Origin: Brevibacillus laterosporus
Lineage (GTDB): Bacteria > Bacillota > Bacilli > Brevibacillales > Brevibacillaceae
Length of the DNA stretch: 64,000 bases
Direction of reading: 5' to 3'
NCBI RefSeq assembly: GCF_030489605.1
Contig: NZ_JAUKFY010000006.1
Span: 62,001-126,000 of the forward strand
Shown: positions 8,654 through 17,674 of the stretch, piece by piece
Numbering within the stretch: the stretch's first letter is position 1
Layout of the letters: each line of letters starts with the position of its first letter
The notes under the pieces: model-generated
Seen by the model: the letters and a program-made list of their open reading frames with translations, nothing else
What the model was told of the DNA's origin: nothing
Database searches by the model: none
Made by a program: the position numbers and the translations under genes

Positions 8654-9615
8654 GTGAGCTATTACTTGATGTAGGGCATTTAAAAAAATATTTTCCTCTA
8701 GGGGACGGTCCCTTTCCGGCTGGCGGGGGGCAGATAAAAGCAGTTGATGACCTCTCCTTTACGATCAGGAAGGGAGAAACCTTCGGACTGGTCGGAGAAT
8801 CAGGAAGTGGAAAAAGTACGGCAGGACGCACGATCCTGAGAATGATTGAGAAGACATCAGGTGATGTCTTTTATAAAGGCATTGATCTGTCTACACTCTC
8901 ACCAAAAGAGCTACGAAGGATGCGCCCTTCCATGCAGTTTATTTTTCAGGACCCGTACAGCTCTCTTAATCCTCGTATGCGGATTGGAGATGCCATTGGA
9001 GAAGCACTGCTTGATCATGGAATGGCAGCCAAGCGTGATCTACGTGAACGCGTTCAGCAGGTAATGGACCTGTGCGGTCTTGCCCTTTATCATTATGATC
9101 GATTTCCGCATGAATTTTCAGGTGGTCAACGACAACGTATCGGTATTGCTAGGGCTATCATTTTACAGCCTGATTTTATCGTTGCAGATGAACCTGTATC
9201 AGCACTTGATGTTTCCATTCAGGCCCAAATAATCAATTTATTTCAAGATTTACAAGAAAAACATTCCCTCACCTATCTATTTATTTCACATGATTTAAGC
9301 GTGGTAGAACACCTTTGTACCACGATTGGAGTAATGTACTTAGGCTCCTTTATGGAGGTGGCTCCGCGGGATGAATTATTTGCACATCCCCAGCATCCTT
9401 ATACTCAGGCACTTCTATCTGCTGTGCCTATTCCGGATCCGACAGTTAGACGAGAAAGAATCGTGCTAGAGGGCGAAATTCCAAGTCCAGCTAATCCTCC
9501 ATCTGGCTGCAAATTTCATACTAGATGCCCATATGCAACGGGATTGTGCTTGGAGCAAGCCCCCTCTTATCGGGAAATCGGGACCAATCATTATGTCGCT
9601 TGTCATTTTGTTTAG
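8650..9615 (+). CDS. dppF: Peptide ABC transporter ATP-binding protein, DppF/OppF type
   Basis: The partner ATPase (321 residues): Walker A GESGSGKS, Q-loop FQDPYSSLNPR, signature FSGGQRQR, Walker B FIVADEPVSALD, H-loop LFISHDLS. The C-terminal oligo_HPY-type extension has the cysteine pattern CKFHTRCPYATGLC. It starts inside the dppD stop codon (ATGA overlap), implying coupled translation, and ends the operon. Confidence 0.94.
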   Translation: MSELLLDVGHLKKYFPLGDGPFPAGGGQIKAVDDLSFTIRKGETFGLVGESGSGKSTAGRTILRMIEKTSGDVFYKGIDLSTLSPKELRRMRPSMQFIFQDPYSSLNPRMRIGDAIGEALLDHGMAAKRDLRERVQQVMDLCGLALYHYDRFPHEFSGGQRQRIGIARAIILQPDFIVADEPVSALDVSIQAQIINLFQDLQEKHSLTYLFISHDLSVVEHLCTTIGVMYLGSFMEVAPRDELFAHPQHPYTQALLSAVPIPDPTVRRERIVLEGEIPSPANPPSGCKFHTRCPYATGLCLEQAPSYREIGTNHYVACHFV

Positions 9616-9655
9616 TGATTCTAAAAAGCCTACATGTTTCCTAGGTTACCGGAGC

Positions 9656-9702
9656 AAAGAGCAGGCCTGATTTCATCCTCCTTGAAATCAGGCTGCTGAC
9701 AC
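9656..9702 (+). terminator. Long hairpin after the peptide importer operon
   Basis: CCTGATTTCA and TGAAATCAGG pair around a 6-7-nt loop, extended by GCAG and CTGC. No T-run follows on either strand, so it may stabilise the 3' end rather than act as a classical terminator. Confidence 0.5.
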
Positions 9703-9756
9703 TAGCTCCGTTCAGGGTATATTGTTCGTTACATGATAAAAATCAAAATTTTCCCA

Positions 9757-10014
9757 TCAGTTAACCATCCTACAATCGGTAAAGAGACTTCCTTTAATCT
9801 CAGCATAAATGTGATCACATTCACGCAGCGCCATTTTTAACGGCAGCAAAACCGAGACAATCCCCTCGCCTGCTCAAGTCCCATCTGAGCTGTCATCAAA
9901 GCTTCGCGCTTGTCTGTTCGAAGAATCGATTGCACGTGCCTCTTTGGGAGATATATCGAAAAATGAGTAATCTAAGGTATCCACTTGGTCTAAATAAGCT
10001 GCCTCTAAACACTC
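9757..10014 (-). pseudogene. Remnant of a polyketide-synthase ketosynthase (KS) domain
   Basis: Minus-strand translation from 10014 gives YLDQVDTLDYSFFDISPKEA then RAIDSSNRQA, close to the modular PKS KS motif (FD.SFFGISPREA..MDPQQR). After a frame change, AGEGIVSVLLPLKMALRECD then HIYAEIKGS matches the later KS segment (GEGV..V.LKPL..AL...DHIYAVIKG). Nearly all of the domain between these two blocks, including the active-site cysteine, is missing. It is a relic of an internally deleted PKS gene, plausible in a genus rich in NRPS/PKS clusters. No neighbouring PKS module is left. Confidence 0.75.
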
Positions 10015-10166
10015 ACCTCTTTATTTTGCGCGTGCAATGTTTTTAGGAAAATTATCTTGTTTAAACCTTTAAGTATCGCCAGGTATTTTGAAAAGTAAGC
10101 ATCATACCTTCTTCTGTTTCTGTAAACTCCATTAATCCAAATTCATCTACATAGAACAGATTATCC

Positions 10167-11181
10167 TTAAGAGGGATAATAAATCGTCTCGGTATCCTCA
10201 TCAATTAACACAGGACCTCTGTCATCCACTCGGAATGAAAAGTTGAGAACATTGTCCGTATAATCCCCTTCAATCTTATGCCACAAGGATGAATCAGTTT
10301 GATACAAACGTTCGGCCGTTCTTTGGCATGGGGAACTGTTGACCATGATGTACGGAGCAGCTTCCCCGTCTTTAGGAATAAAACCGATATGATCGAGCGG
10401 TTCCTGTTCGTCATCGTAGGTGATAAAAAAATGCTCTCTGACGTAAAATAGTTGTCTTTCTTCGCCATTCAAATTCAAATATAGCTCTTTATCAGCCATT
10501 CTTACCTGAGCCGCGCCCTTTAAAAAACCGATATACGTTCCTTCATAGTTAGACCATTGAGATTTATCCACGTACGGTTCCTGAAAGCTGACTGCTCCAA
10601 ATCCTTTTCGGCATCTGCTTAAGCAGCTCAAGCATTTGGTCAAGAATCTCATGTGCCTCAGTCCAGCCATAATCCTGTGAGGAAAGTGTTATGACACCTA
10701 CTTTTTGTTCCGGTACAAGAAGAATTGCACTGTTGTATGTACTGATTGCCCCGGCGTGCCTTATCATCTGAACTCCCTTGTAAGTATCCCTAAAAAACGT
10801 AAGTCCGCTTGCCAACCATATCGCCGCCGTCTGGAAATCCTGCCGTATGGTTCAGTAGCATACGCAATGTTACTTTCCTAGTAGCCTCCGGATCACTAAG
10901 GCGGAATTCAGGAACGTAATTTATAATCGGTATATCTAGCTCTACCTTCCCTGCTTCTATAAGCCGCATTATGGCACTTCCTGTAAGCGGCTTACCCAGA
11001 GAGCCAATGCGGAAAATTGTATCGCAAGTTACAGGAGGCCCTCCTTCTTCCTTATTAATACTGCCAAATCCCTTGGCGTAAACGATTTCCTCACTCTTGA
11101 GAACGGCTATTGAAAACCTGGGATGCGTGTTTCGTCAAACGTTCGCTGAATAATTGCATTAATGCTTTCAATAGCTAGCAT
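10167..11181 (-). pseudogene. Beta-lactamase-family serine hydrolase, broken by frameshifts
   Basis: Pieces of one penicillin-binding-protein-like serine hydrolase can be read in three frames. From an ATG at 11181: AIESINAIIQRTFDETRIPG, then after a one-base slip IAVLKSEEIVYAKGFGSI. The SxxK nucleophile motif follows (FRIGSLGKPLTGSAI), then LRMLLNHTAGFP. After a stop near 10805 the frame resumes (MIRHAGAISTYNSAILLVPE), and after a third slip comes the C-terminal beta-rich part (PYVDKSQWSNYEGTYIGFLK). The YxN motif region seems deleted. It is non-functional as read. Sequencing error could explain one slip but not all of them plus the deletion. Confidence 0.8.
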
Positions 11182-12040
11182 TTTGACATCAAACCTCCAC
11201 ATCTATATCGGTCGAATAATAAGCGGAAGCATGCGCTGAACATTTGGTAATAACTCTACTCTTACCATCTGATCAAACATCGTTTACCTGAATCGCTACC
11301 ACTTCTTTTTGCATTTCAATCCCCACTTTCTTCATTAAATATGTACAAACTTTTTATTAAACAACGCTTTTGAATTCAAAGAGGCAGATTCAAATTAGCT
11401 GGCGATACCCTGCTTTGTCCTATTCCCGGCAGTATATAACCAAGCCTTGTAATTGCTACCTGAAATTCCGCTAATTCTAACGTTGCACTTGATAGATAAG
11501 TCATTTTTCAAAAAATGTAGCTTTATAAGATAATATCTAATAGCATATTCAATAAACGGAATAATTAACATAAATTTCTATAAATTATGAACAAAAACAT
11601 AAAAGTCAAATGACAACACTAGGATGTAAAATTTCTTAGGGTTTCCTGCACTATGAAAAAGGAAAAGATGATGGTAGTTGCTTGACCAAGCACAAAATAG
11701 AAGAAGCTGGTATGCTCTAGCCATTTTTATTTACTTAATAAACATTATGTAAAGTATTTGTATCACTAGATTGTATCTACACGATTCGTACATATGTAAA
11801 ACTGAGTCTCTTTCCCTGCTTTCAGTGAAATGGGTGTATCCTTTACAAAACATCCTGGATTTTTTGGGTTCGCCCTACGCTATAAAACCAATTTCGCCAT
11901 CTCTTACATTCAACTAAAGTCAACTTAATTTGGAGGACTTACATATATAGAGGATGCTCCTATAAGATAAGAGCACCCTTTACGAAATCGGTCGGTCATA
12001 ATTTTACCTGCTACATTTTATTTATAAAAGCATAGTGCAA
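11182..12040. other. About 860 bp without a recognisable gene
   Basis: AT-rich sequence with many stops in all frames. A short minus-strand frame near 11900-11780 (KNPGCFVKDTPISLKAGKET) looks protein-like and may be the tail of a lost gene, but I cannot assign it. A hairpin at 11951-11982 (GGGTGCTC with GAGCATCC on the minus strand) sits downstream of the lipoprotein gene and could end its transcript, although no T-run follows. Confidence 0.5.
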
Positions 12041-12529
12041 CTACTCAACAGTATCAGATTCCTTTGTTTGTAAGGTTACTACATCAATTTTTTGATTATC
12101 CCAAGAGGTTAAAAACGCTAGTATCTCGTTTCCAAAAGTATAAACATAATTTTCACACGTAGTGGATTCATAACAAGCCTTTTCTTCCATTTGATACTCT
12201 GTCCCATACGTTTTGATAACCTCTTCCTTTGTTCTTGGCAACTTGTCTCCCTCAAGATACTCCATATAAAAGGTGCTTTTTATTACCTTCTCGTTTTGCA
12301 AAAGCAGAGTATGGGACAATCCCTTCTGACTTCGATATGCCAGTAATTTTGTTTCTCCCTTGACATCCTCTGACTCTGGTACTCCGTATAGCTGCAGCAC
12401 TTTATTATATGAATCTCCTAATGATACTCCATTATATTGTAATTTGTCCCCCTGTTGAGATGTTTTCGTATTCTGTCCACAGCCTGAAAGAAAAATGACT
12501 ACTGCCAGCAAATAACACAAATTCTTCAA
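12041..12529 (-). CDS. Putative lipoprotein of unknown function
   Basis: I do not recognise the family. The start is set at TTG 12529 because AAGGAGG lies 8 nt upstream and translation then begins directly with a lipoprotein signal: KNLCYLLAVVIFLSGCGQ with lipobox LSGC. An in-frame ATG further upstream would bury the signal. The mature part (about 145 residues) includes GVSLGDSYNKVLQLYGVPES, reminiscent of small SmpA/OmlA-like or YjgB-like lipoproteins in which a GxxxxxVxxxLGxP motif is common, and two cysteines (CYESTTCENY). It lies just downstream of the amidase gene on the same strand and may be co-transcribed with it. Confidence 0.75.
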   Translation of the reverse strand: MKNLCYLLAVVIFLSGCGQNTKTSQQGDKLQYNGVSLGDSYNKVLQLYGVPESEDVKGETKLLAYRSQKGLSHTLLLQNEKVIKSTFYMEYLEGDKLPRTKEEVIKTYGTEYQMEEKACYESTTCENYVYTFGNEILAFLTSWDNQKIDVVTLQTKESDTVE

Positions 12530-12566
12530 TTTGTAAGCCTCCTTATTTAAGGGCAGTAATATTTCA

Positions 12567-13679
12567 TTACCGGCCATTATTTACAAATTTATCATAATAC
12601 ACCTTTATATTTTTCATATAGTAATCCCAATCCCAATATTCCCCTGGATCCGTATGTGTTTGGTTCGGATACTCGCTATGTCCCTTAATGTGTCTTCTGG
12701 TTATGGGGATATCATAAGTTAAGGCTAACTTTGCTGCCAACTTTGCAGATTCTCTGTACATAATATTGGTAAACCATTTTGGATCATCTATATATCCTTC
12801 ATGTTCAATGCCAATTGTGTAGGGATTTGCACTTCTTGCGTGATAAGCTACATTTCTGTCATCAACCATTTGAGTGATTTCACCATCATCACTCACATAG
12901 TAATGAGCAGAAGAAGCACCCTTGCCACCATGTTCTCTTTGTGCCCAATCAATGGAGCCAGCATATGTGCCTTGCATTACGTGAATCACTAGATGCGTAA
13001 TATCTTTTGCAGATCGTTTTGTAAAATCATAGTTAGATTCGTGGGCTGGAATCCATTTAATATCAAGTTGGGGCAGGGCTTTCCTTTCTTTATATTCTTT
13101 TGAATATTCTGATGATGGCTTGATTAAATTTTCACTGGTTAAATCAATTAAGTCATTTTCTATTAAACGAAAAACATCTTCAGCATAATGCGTCCTCACC
13201 TGATCAGAATCAGCACCACTATACAACTTTACTGCTTTAACCCAATCTTTATAATCCTTTGAAAGATTCTTGTTCTTTGTAATATCTTGCTGATATTTTG
13301 CCAATATGGCGGCTCCGCCTTTAATATTTGATTGAGTTGATGTTTTTAATTCGTCTATACTAATTCCAGTTATTTCTGAAGCCTGTTCAAGTGTTTTTCT
13401 TTTTGGATTTGACACTAAATTCATAAATCCATATCCATTCATATTATTAGGCTCTCCGTCGTGATCATCTAGCATCGATTCAATCCAACTTATGGAAATA
13501 AGTAATTTAATAGGAACATTGTATTCATCTGCGGCTTCTTTAAACCACTTGACTAATTCCTGTTGGCTTTGTGGAGAAGCATATACTGCCGTTGGATTCG
13601 TGATAAATGAAGGTATGTCCGATAATAACGTAGATATTAGGGTACATAAAATAGTGAGATTAATAGCTTGCCTTTTCAA
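12567..13679 (-). CDS. Secreted N-acetylmuramoyl-L-alanine amidase with N-terminal lysozyme-like domain
   Basis: A two-domain peptidoglycan hydrolase of 370 residues. After a signal peptide (about 1-34), residues 40-175 resemble a transglycosylase/lysozyme-like fold (LISISWIESMLDDHDGEPNN with a candidate catalytic Glu67; GGAAILAKYQQDI). Residues 205-360 form an Amidase_2 domain with zinc ligands His233 (THLVIHVMQGT) and His342 (THTDPG), plus GIEHEG and RRHIKGHSEYP. It should cut the amide link between muramic acid and the stem peptide outside the cell. The TTG start follows AAAGGA. Neither a phage-holin partner nor other phage genes are nearby, so it is more likely a cell-wall or spore-related hydrolase than a prophage endolysin. 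Confidence 0.9.
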   Translation of the reverse strand: MKRQAINLTILCTLISTLLSDIPSFITNPTAVYASPQSQQELVKWFKEAADEYNVPIKLLISISWIESMLDDHDGEPNNMNGYGFMNLVSNPKRKTLEQASEITGISIDELKTSTQSNIKGGAAILAKYQQDITKNKNLSKDYKDWVKAVKLYSGADSDQVRTHYAEDVFRLIENDLIDLTSENLIKPSSEYSKEYKERKALPQLDIKWIPAHESNYDFTKRSAKDITHLVIHVMQGTYAGSIDWAQREHGGKGASSAHYYVSDDGEITQMVDDRNVAYHARSANPYTIGIEHEGYIDDPKWFTNIMYRESAKLAAKLALTYDIPITRRHIKGHSEYPNQTHTDPGEYWDWDYYMKNIKVYYDKFVNNGR

Positions 13680-13857
13680 AAACGAAACATCCTTTCTCGT
13701 ATTCCAAAGAAAAAACCTTCATCTTTTCAACGAGCAGACCTTCATTTTGGAGTTACACAGCCTTGATTTTCTTGTTATAAGTAGCACTATGACTCTTGAA
13801 TTAGTAAAGCTCTCTGATTTTGACATTTTTACTGTAAGCAGAGTATGGGATGAATAA

Positions 13858-15116
13858 CTTTTGGAATATTGCTAAAATACATGCGAATATTCCCGTTTAT
13901 AAAGCGAAGATAAATCTATTCGCTCCCCTCAAAAACTAGTCAGGTAGCAATTAGAAACTATAGGAATTCTGATATTTCCCGTATAAATTTACAGTATCTT
14001 CCTATCCGAAAAAATGCAATCTTTTTCAATTTTTCGTTAACAATATCGTCGTTTTCTTCTTCAATATCCCACGGCTTTTCATTCAACAGATACAAACTTA
14101 GCAATGGGCTTAAACCCTAGTCTATATCAAAAGCTGTTCAGGTGTTAGCTTATGTCCTGATCGCTGTAACCTTTGTTCTTGTAATGATACATTGATTACA
14201 GTTATATCTCCTTGAATATCTGTTCTTTCAATGATGGTTTTCACAATTGGACTTTGTATTACGATATGAAACACAGAGTCGAATCCTTCCTCGTCACTGC
14301 TTTTCACTATAACTAGTGCTAATAGAATTACTTTTGATTCACTTACTACCCATCCAAAATTCCGTATGAAGGCTCTTCTTATTTAAATATATGCCTTCGT
14401 AAATTTTTGCAGCTCTTAGCAAGAGTACATTTGTTCTTTTATTTTTTCCATGAATTTTTTGCCAAGATCCTATATCACTTCACTTCTTTTTTCATCTTTT
14501 ACATGCTGAATAATTACCGGCAAACATAACTACTTTAGCGAAACTTCTGAAGCTGGTTGTTTAGGGATGTCTAGATCATCGTCATCAAATGTAATATAGA
14601 TTTTCATAAATAGAAATATTAAATAATGCTGTTACCAACAGTAATTTTTAATATTTCTATTGAATATCATATAAATTAAAGCTTATTTCCATATAGCTCC
14701 ACAAGGCCGGATGCCGATTGTAACAACGATGGTTCCAACTTTGCTTTCTGCAAATGAAAATTTGTTACTAGGAATCCAGTTACAAACAATTTCCAGTAAA
14801 GTACGCTGTTTTTCATCTTACTATTTAGCTTAATCTTCCAAAACTTACTTGTTCATCTGTTAAATGTTACAGGCATGGTTAAAATTTGATACGCGTTAAC
14901 CAACACTTCTTCTTTACAGGAGTTACTGCCATGGTGAAAATTTTGTTTTGCTAAAGCGTGATAAGAAGATTTTACCTTCTTAACGAATCGAAAGCCGCCT
15001 TGTCATTAATTGGCGGCTTTCGTTAAAAGCTTTTCTGTTCACAGAAACCTTGTTTGATCCAAACAAGTTAGTTCGATAATTATTAATTGTGTGCCGGCAC
15101 AGAACATTTTTTGCTC
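13858..15116. other. About 1.3 kb of mostly non-coding or decayed DNA
   Basis: No intact gene was found. On the minus strand between about 14355 and 14122 one frame reads SESKVILLALVIVKSSDEEG, then FDSVFHIVIQSPIVKTIIER and QEQRLQRSGHKLTPEQLLI. This is protein-like but has no good start or known family, so it is probably a gene fragment. Another short frame near 14608-14530 (MKIYITFDDDDLDIPKQ) is similar in quality. The rest is AT-rich with stops in all frames. Confidence 0.5.
14988..15022. terminator. Perfect hairpin between the decayed region and thioredoxin
   Basis: Arms CGAAAGCCGCC and GGCGGCTTTCG pair perfectly around a 12-nt loop. It is 95 bp past the stop of the minus-strand thioredoxin gene. 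The T-rich side is on the plus strand (TTAAAAGCTTTT), so it may act for either direction or only weakly. Confidence 0.6.
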
Positions 15117-15446
15117 TTAGGCCGTGCCATCTTTTTTATCGGCGATGAATTGTTTTAATTTTTCGAGAGGAACAGCTCCAACTATTTTGTCGATTGGCTC
15201 ACCATCTTTAAACAGGATAGTAGTAGGTATGCTCATAATTCCAAAATGATTGGCAGTATTGGTTTCTTCATCTGCATTAACTTTGAGGAGCCTCACTTCG
15301 TTGCTGTATTCCCGATCAAACTCTTCAAACACAGAACCAAAAAAGCCGCAGGGTCCGCACCAAGGCGCCCAAAAATTGACTAATGTAAAGCCCTCGCTTT
15401 TTAAGTCACTTTTAAAGGTAATATCCATAGAATGGCAAATGGTCAT
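15117..15446 (-). CDS. Thioredoxin-family protein
   Basis: A 109-residue single-domain thioredoxin. The active site is FWAPWCGPCGFF with Cys30 and Cys33, and the cis-proline loop is MSIPTTILF. It would reduce disulfides in the cytoplasm using a thioredoxin reductase encoded elsewhere. The start chosen is the ATG at 15446, which has GGAGG 9 nt upstream; the in-frame ATG at 15470 has no such site. An Rrf2 regulator lies upstream, and a dyad matching those near rrf2 is at 15861-15884, so oxidative or thiol-stress control is likely. It is probably not the housekeeping trxA, whose sequence is usually more conserved around the active site. Confidence 0.9.
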   Translation of the reverse strand: MTICHSMDITFKSDLKSEGFTLVNFWAPWCGPCGFFGSVFEEFDREYSNEVRLLKVNADEETNTANHFGIMSIPTTILFKDGEPIDKIVGAVPLEKLKQFIADKKDGTA

Positions 15447-15548
15447 TTGCAGTTTCCTCCCTTTCTTCATTTTTTACAGATGTCCCGAACAACACCTTAA
15501 ACAACCGATTGGTACAGAAGATAGCCTGCAATGTTTCAATGCTTCGAT

Positions 15549-15581
15549 GTTGGAATGCTTCAAGTCTTTAAGCATTCCAAC
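15549..15581. repeat. Perfect 12-bp inverted repeat upstream of thioredoxin
   Basis: GTTGGAATGCTT and AAGCATTCCAAC are separated by 9 nt. It lies about 100 bp upstream of the thioredoxin start and overlaps the 3' end of the small 15568-15753 frame. It could be a transcription-attenuating hairpin, an operator, or a terminator of that small frame; there is no T-run. Confidence 0.65.
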
Positions 15582-15753
15582 CGTACGATCTCTGCCATTT
15601 GCTTGTACTTCGTATCCATCCGACAATGACAGCGCAGTCCGAAAAAAGGTCATGACTGCACAGGTTTGGTATTAAGATGTAACTATGCCTTGCCTCATTG
15701 TTACTTCCTAATTCCGCTAATTTCGTCTGACATTGATGAACCGACGTATATTT
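15568..15753 (-). CDS. Possible small protein or decayed gene start
   Basis: A frame of about 61 residues begins at an ATG with GGGAGGTG immediately upstream (MKYTSVHQCQTKLAELGSNN, then EARHSYILIPNLCSHDLFSD). I do not recognise it. The strong ribosome-binding site and the dyad at 15861-15884 about 110 bp upstream suggest it is, or was, the first gene of the thioredoxin transcript. Its C-terminal part looks unlike a folded protein, so it may be a truncated relic. Confidence 0.3.
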   Translation of the reverse strand, partial: KYTSVHQCQTKLAELGSNNEARHSYILIPNLCSHDLFSDCAVIVGWIRSTSKWQRSYGWNA

Positions 15754-15860
15754 CATCACCTCCCTGTGAGCAAATCGCCTAAAATGAAGCGTTTTATACT
15801 ATGTCTGGTTAGAAATCCGTGGGTAGGAACTATTCACTAACTCTTTCCAAAGTTAATAAG

Positions 15861-15884
15861 AGATATTAAAGACTAATTATATCT
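15861..15884. promoter_or_regulatory. Putative Rrf2 operator, copy 3 (thioredoxin side)
   Basis: A 24-bp dyad with AGATATTA at the left and TATATCT at the right, matching in length and outer sequence the sites at 17141-17164 and 17651-17674. It precedes the thioredoxin transcript on the minus strand. Confidence 0.6.
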
Positions 15885-16217
15885 ATAAAAAGACCGGTAT
15901 ATCACAACCATTGAATAACAGGCATAAGAATAAGTAGCTAGCTTTCCCGGTAAACGTATAGCTACAGCATCCCGTCTTCGCACCCTTACGTACGGATATG
16001 CACGTCTGCTTCGTACAATGTCAAGACCCTCTTATTTTTCTCCCTTTTTGGATCTAAGCACATCGATTACACCTTTCGAATTCTGTCAGCGACAGTGATT
16101 CACTCCTGCTAATGGAATATTATAAGTCATTTGCAGACAGTCCCCCATTCCTCTACTCTGATAGACTTTTACACCATCAAATTTAGTTGGCAACAGGGCT
16201 ATTTATACTTCCCCCCT
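15885..16217. other. About 330 bp without a recognisable gene
   Basis: Lies between the candidate operator and the 3' end of the methyltransferase gene. Stops occur in all frames and no convincing hairpin with a T-run was seen. Confidence 0.5.
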
Positions 16218-16817
16218 CTACTTTTTTCTTACTACAAGCTGAATGACATGGGCCAAACCCGTGTGTAATTTCCCTTCCACTCTCTCTTGTTCTCCATAGA
16301 AGAAATGAATCACCTCATGACCTTTACACCAAGACAGAACTTCCTGTGGCTCATACAGCATATTTACGTCTGCGGGTCCACCTGTTCCATAATGTATTTG
16401 GTCCTTGGAGTACACCTCAAGCATAATGATTCCACCAGGCTTGATAGCGTTTTTCATTTTATGAAAGATCATTTCCTGCGCATCTCTATGAAAATGTCCA
16501 AATACCATGATTGCGGCATCATATTCCTCGTTTGGTACGTTATCTGCCATCAGATCTACCTTTTTAGTCTGAACTTCAACAGCATACTTCTGAGCCAGTT
16601 TTTTCGTTTTTTGCAGACCACTCTCCGCATAATCAATGGCCGTCACTTCATGATCTCTGCTTGCCAGAAAAACAGCATTCCTACCTTCGCCCTCTGCAAA
16701 GGCTATAACCTTTGGACATTCTTCTAATCGAAAAGCTTGTTGATAAATAAACGCGTTCGGTTCTTCTCCATAGATGTATTCCTCTGAACAAAAACGCTCA
16801 TTCCATGTACTTTCCAT
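16218..16817 (-). CDS. Class I SAM-dependent methyltransferase (TehB-like)
   Basis: A 199-residue methyltransferase whose fold begins WNERFCSEEYIYGEEPNAFI, as in the tellurite-resistance/TehB-like group. The SAM-binding motif I is VIAFAEGEGRNAVFLA (residues near 36-51), motif II includes VTAIDYAESGL, and motif IV is YDAAIMVFGHFH. Small-molecule or metalloid methylation is typical of the group but the substrate is unknown. AGGAGG supports the ATG start. It lies on the same strand as, and between, rrf2 and thioredoxin, and a predicted Rrf2 site lies about 320 bp upstream, so a shared stress role is possible. Confidence 0.85.
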   Translation of the reverse strand: MESTWNERFCSEEYIYGEEPNAFIYQQAFRLEECPKVIAFAEGEGRNAVFLASRDHEVTAIDYAESGLQKTKKLAQKYAVEVQTKKVDLMADNVPNEEYDAAIMVFGHFHRDAQEMIFHKMKNAIKPGGIIMLEVYSKDQIHYGTGGPADVNMLYEPQEVLSWCKGHEVIHFFYGEQERVEGKLHTGLAHVIQLVVRKK

Positions 16818-17140
16818 ACTAAATAGCCTCCTGTGATTACTTTATTTCGTTATATTTTTCGCTGCCAAATACTTGTGTACAGGGTGTCATGTAATGAAAT
16901 ATCGGCGATAAAATAATCGGTATGTAAGCATTGCCACATAAGCATATCATCCTTGCTGATCAGGTAGACTTTCTCCTATGGCCCACTCCCCTCGTTCATT
17001 AGCCTTACTACCTCTTCCATATCTAATGGCCGGAAAAGGCTTTTAAGGTCACAGCAACGTTCTGCAACTCATTCATGTGGAACAAATCCCCTGCCAGTAA
17101 TTGTAAAATTGTAAGGCATGACGCTCATCTTCATTTAACA
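16818..17140 (-). other. Decayed sequence between rrf2 and the methyltransferase
   Basis: On the minus strand short frames such as MSVMPYNFTITGRGFVPHE and LDMEEVVRLMNEGSGP are broken by stops within 20-30 codons. They follow a predicted Rrf2 operator and may be the wreck of a gene once under its control. I cannot assign a family. Confidence 0.4.
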
Positions 17141-17164
17141 AGATATTACAGACTCATAATATCT
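17141..17164. promoter_or_regulatory. Putative Rrf2 operator, copy 2
   Basis: A 24-bp perfect dyad: AGATATTA, an 8-nt centre CAGACTCA, then TAATATCT. It lies 70 bp downstream of the rrf2 stop and upstream (minus strand) of a decayed stretch and the methyltransferase gene. Confidence 0.65.
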
Positions 17165-17234
17165 ATAATTAAGTTATAAAAACACTTTTCTAAGTAACCA
17201 ACTGTCCGCCTCCTTTCATTTCAAGTGATTCAGC

Positions 17235-17633
17235 TTACACCTGCGCTTGCCTTTGAGCTAGGTCTGCCAATTTCATTTTTTTGAGATGCGACTCCATTTT
17301 CTGTTCCGCTTCCATCATAACAGCTTGTATCTGGCATTCGTCACCATGGAGAAAATCACATTCAAATAAAGAACTGGTGCCTTCAATAGCGTGGATAATA
17401 TCCAAAAAGGTAATATCGTCTTTTTTGCGAGATAACCGGTATCCTCCGTTGGCTCCTGAAACTGATTCGATCATCCCTGCTTTCACAAGCCTTGTTAAAA
17501 TTTTGGAAAGATAAGTTGGTGAGACGCCTTGGGCTTCCGCCAACTGTTGAACACCTACCGGCTTTACCGGAGAATCGGCAACGAGCGCTAGCATAGTGTG
17601 CAGAGCATAGTTTGTTGCTTTTGTGAATCTCAT
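17235..17633 (-). CDS. Rrf2-family transcriptional regulator
   Basis: A 132-residue winged-helix regulator with the family opening MRFTKATNYALHTMLALVAD, recognition helix GVSPTYLSKILTRLVKAGMI (about 37-56) and wing SGANGGYRL. The region that binds Fe-S clusters or senses thiols in relatives has two cysteines in FECDFLHGDECQIQ, fewer than the three of IscR. It probably represses stress genes until a redox or thiol signal arrives. A matching dyad sits 18 bp before its own start (autoregulation), with two more near thioredoxin and the methyltransferase. GAGGTG precedes the ATG. Confidence 0.92.
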   Translation of the reverse strand: MRFTKATNYALHTMLALVADSPVKPVGVQQLAEAQGVSPTYLSKILTRLVKAGMIESVSGANGGYRLSRKKDDITFLDIIHAIEGTSSLFECDFLHGDECQIQAVMMEAEQKMESHLKKMKLADLAQRQAQV

Positions 17634-17650
17634 GAATGCACCTCAATTAC

Positions 17651-17674
17651 GGATTTATTGTATCCATAATATCC
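17651..17674. promoter_or_regulatory. Putative Rrf2 operator, copy 1 (autoregulatory)
   Basis: A 24-bp imperfect dyad (GGATTTATT on the left, ATAATATCC on the right, plus strand) 18 bp upstream of the rrf2 start codon. It shares the outer ATATTA/TAATAT pattern with two other 24-bp sites in the next 1.8 kb. Confidence 0.6.

Noticed and set aside
12567-13679. Prophage endolysin
   Set aside because: No holin, structural or integrase genes are nearby; the tyrosine recombinase at 30 kb is XerS-like and not linked.
13492-13857. 121-codon plus-strand open frame opposite the amidase start
   Set aside because: Mostly antisense to a well-supported amidase gene, with no start signal.
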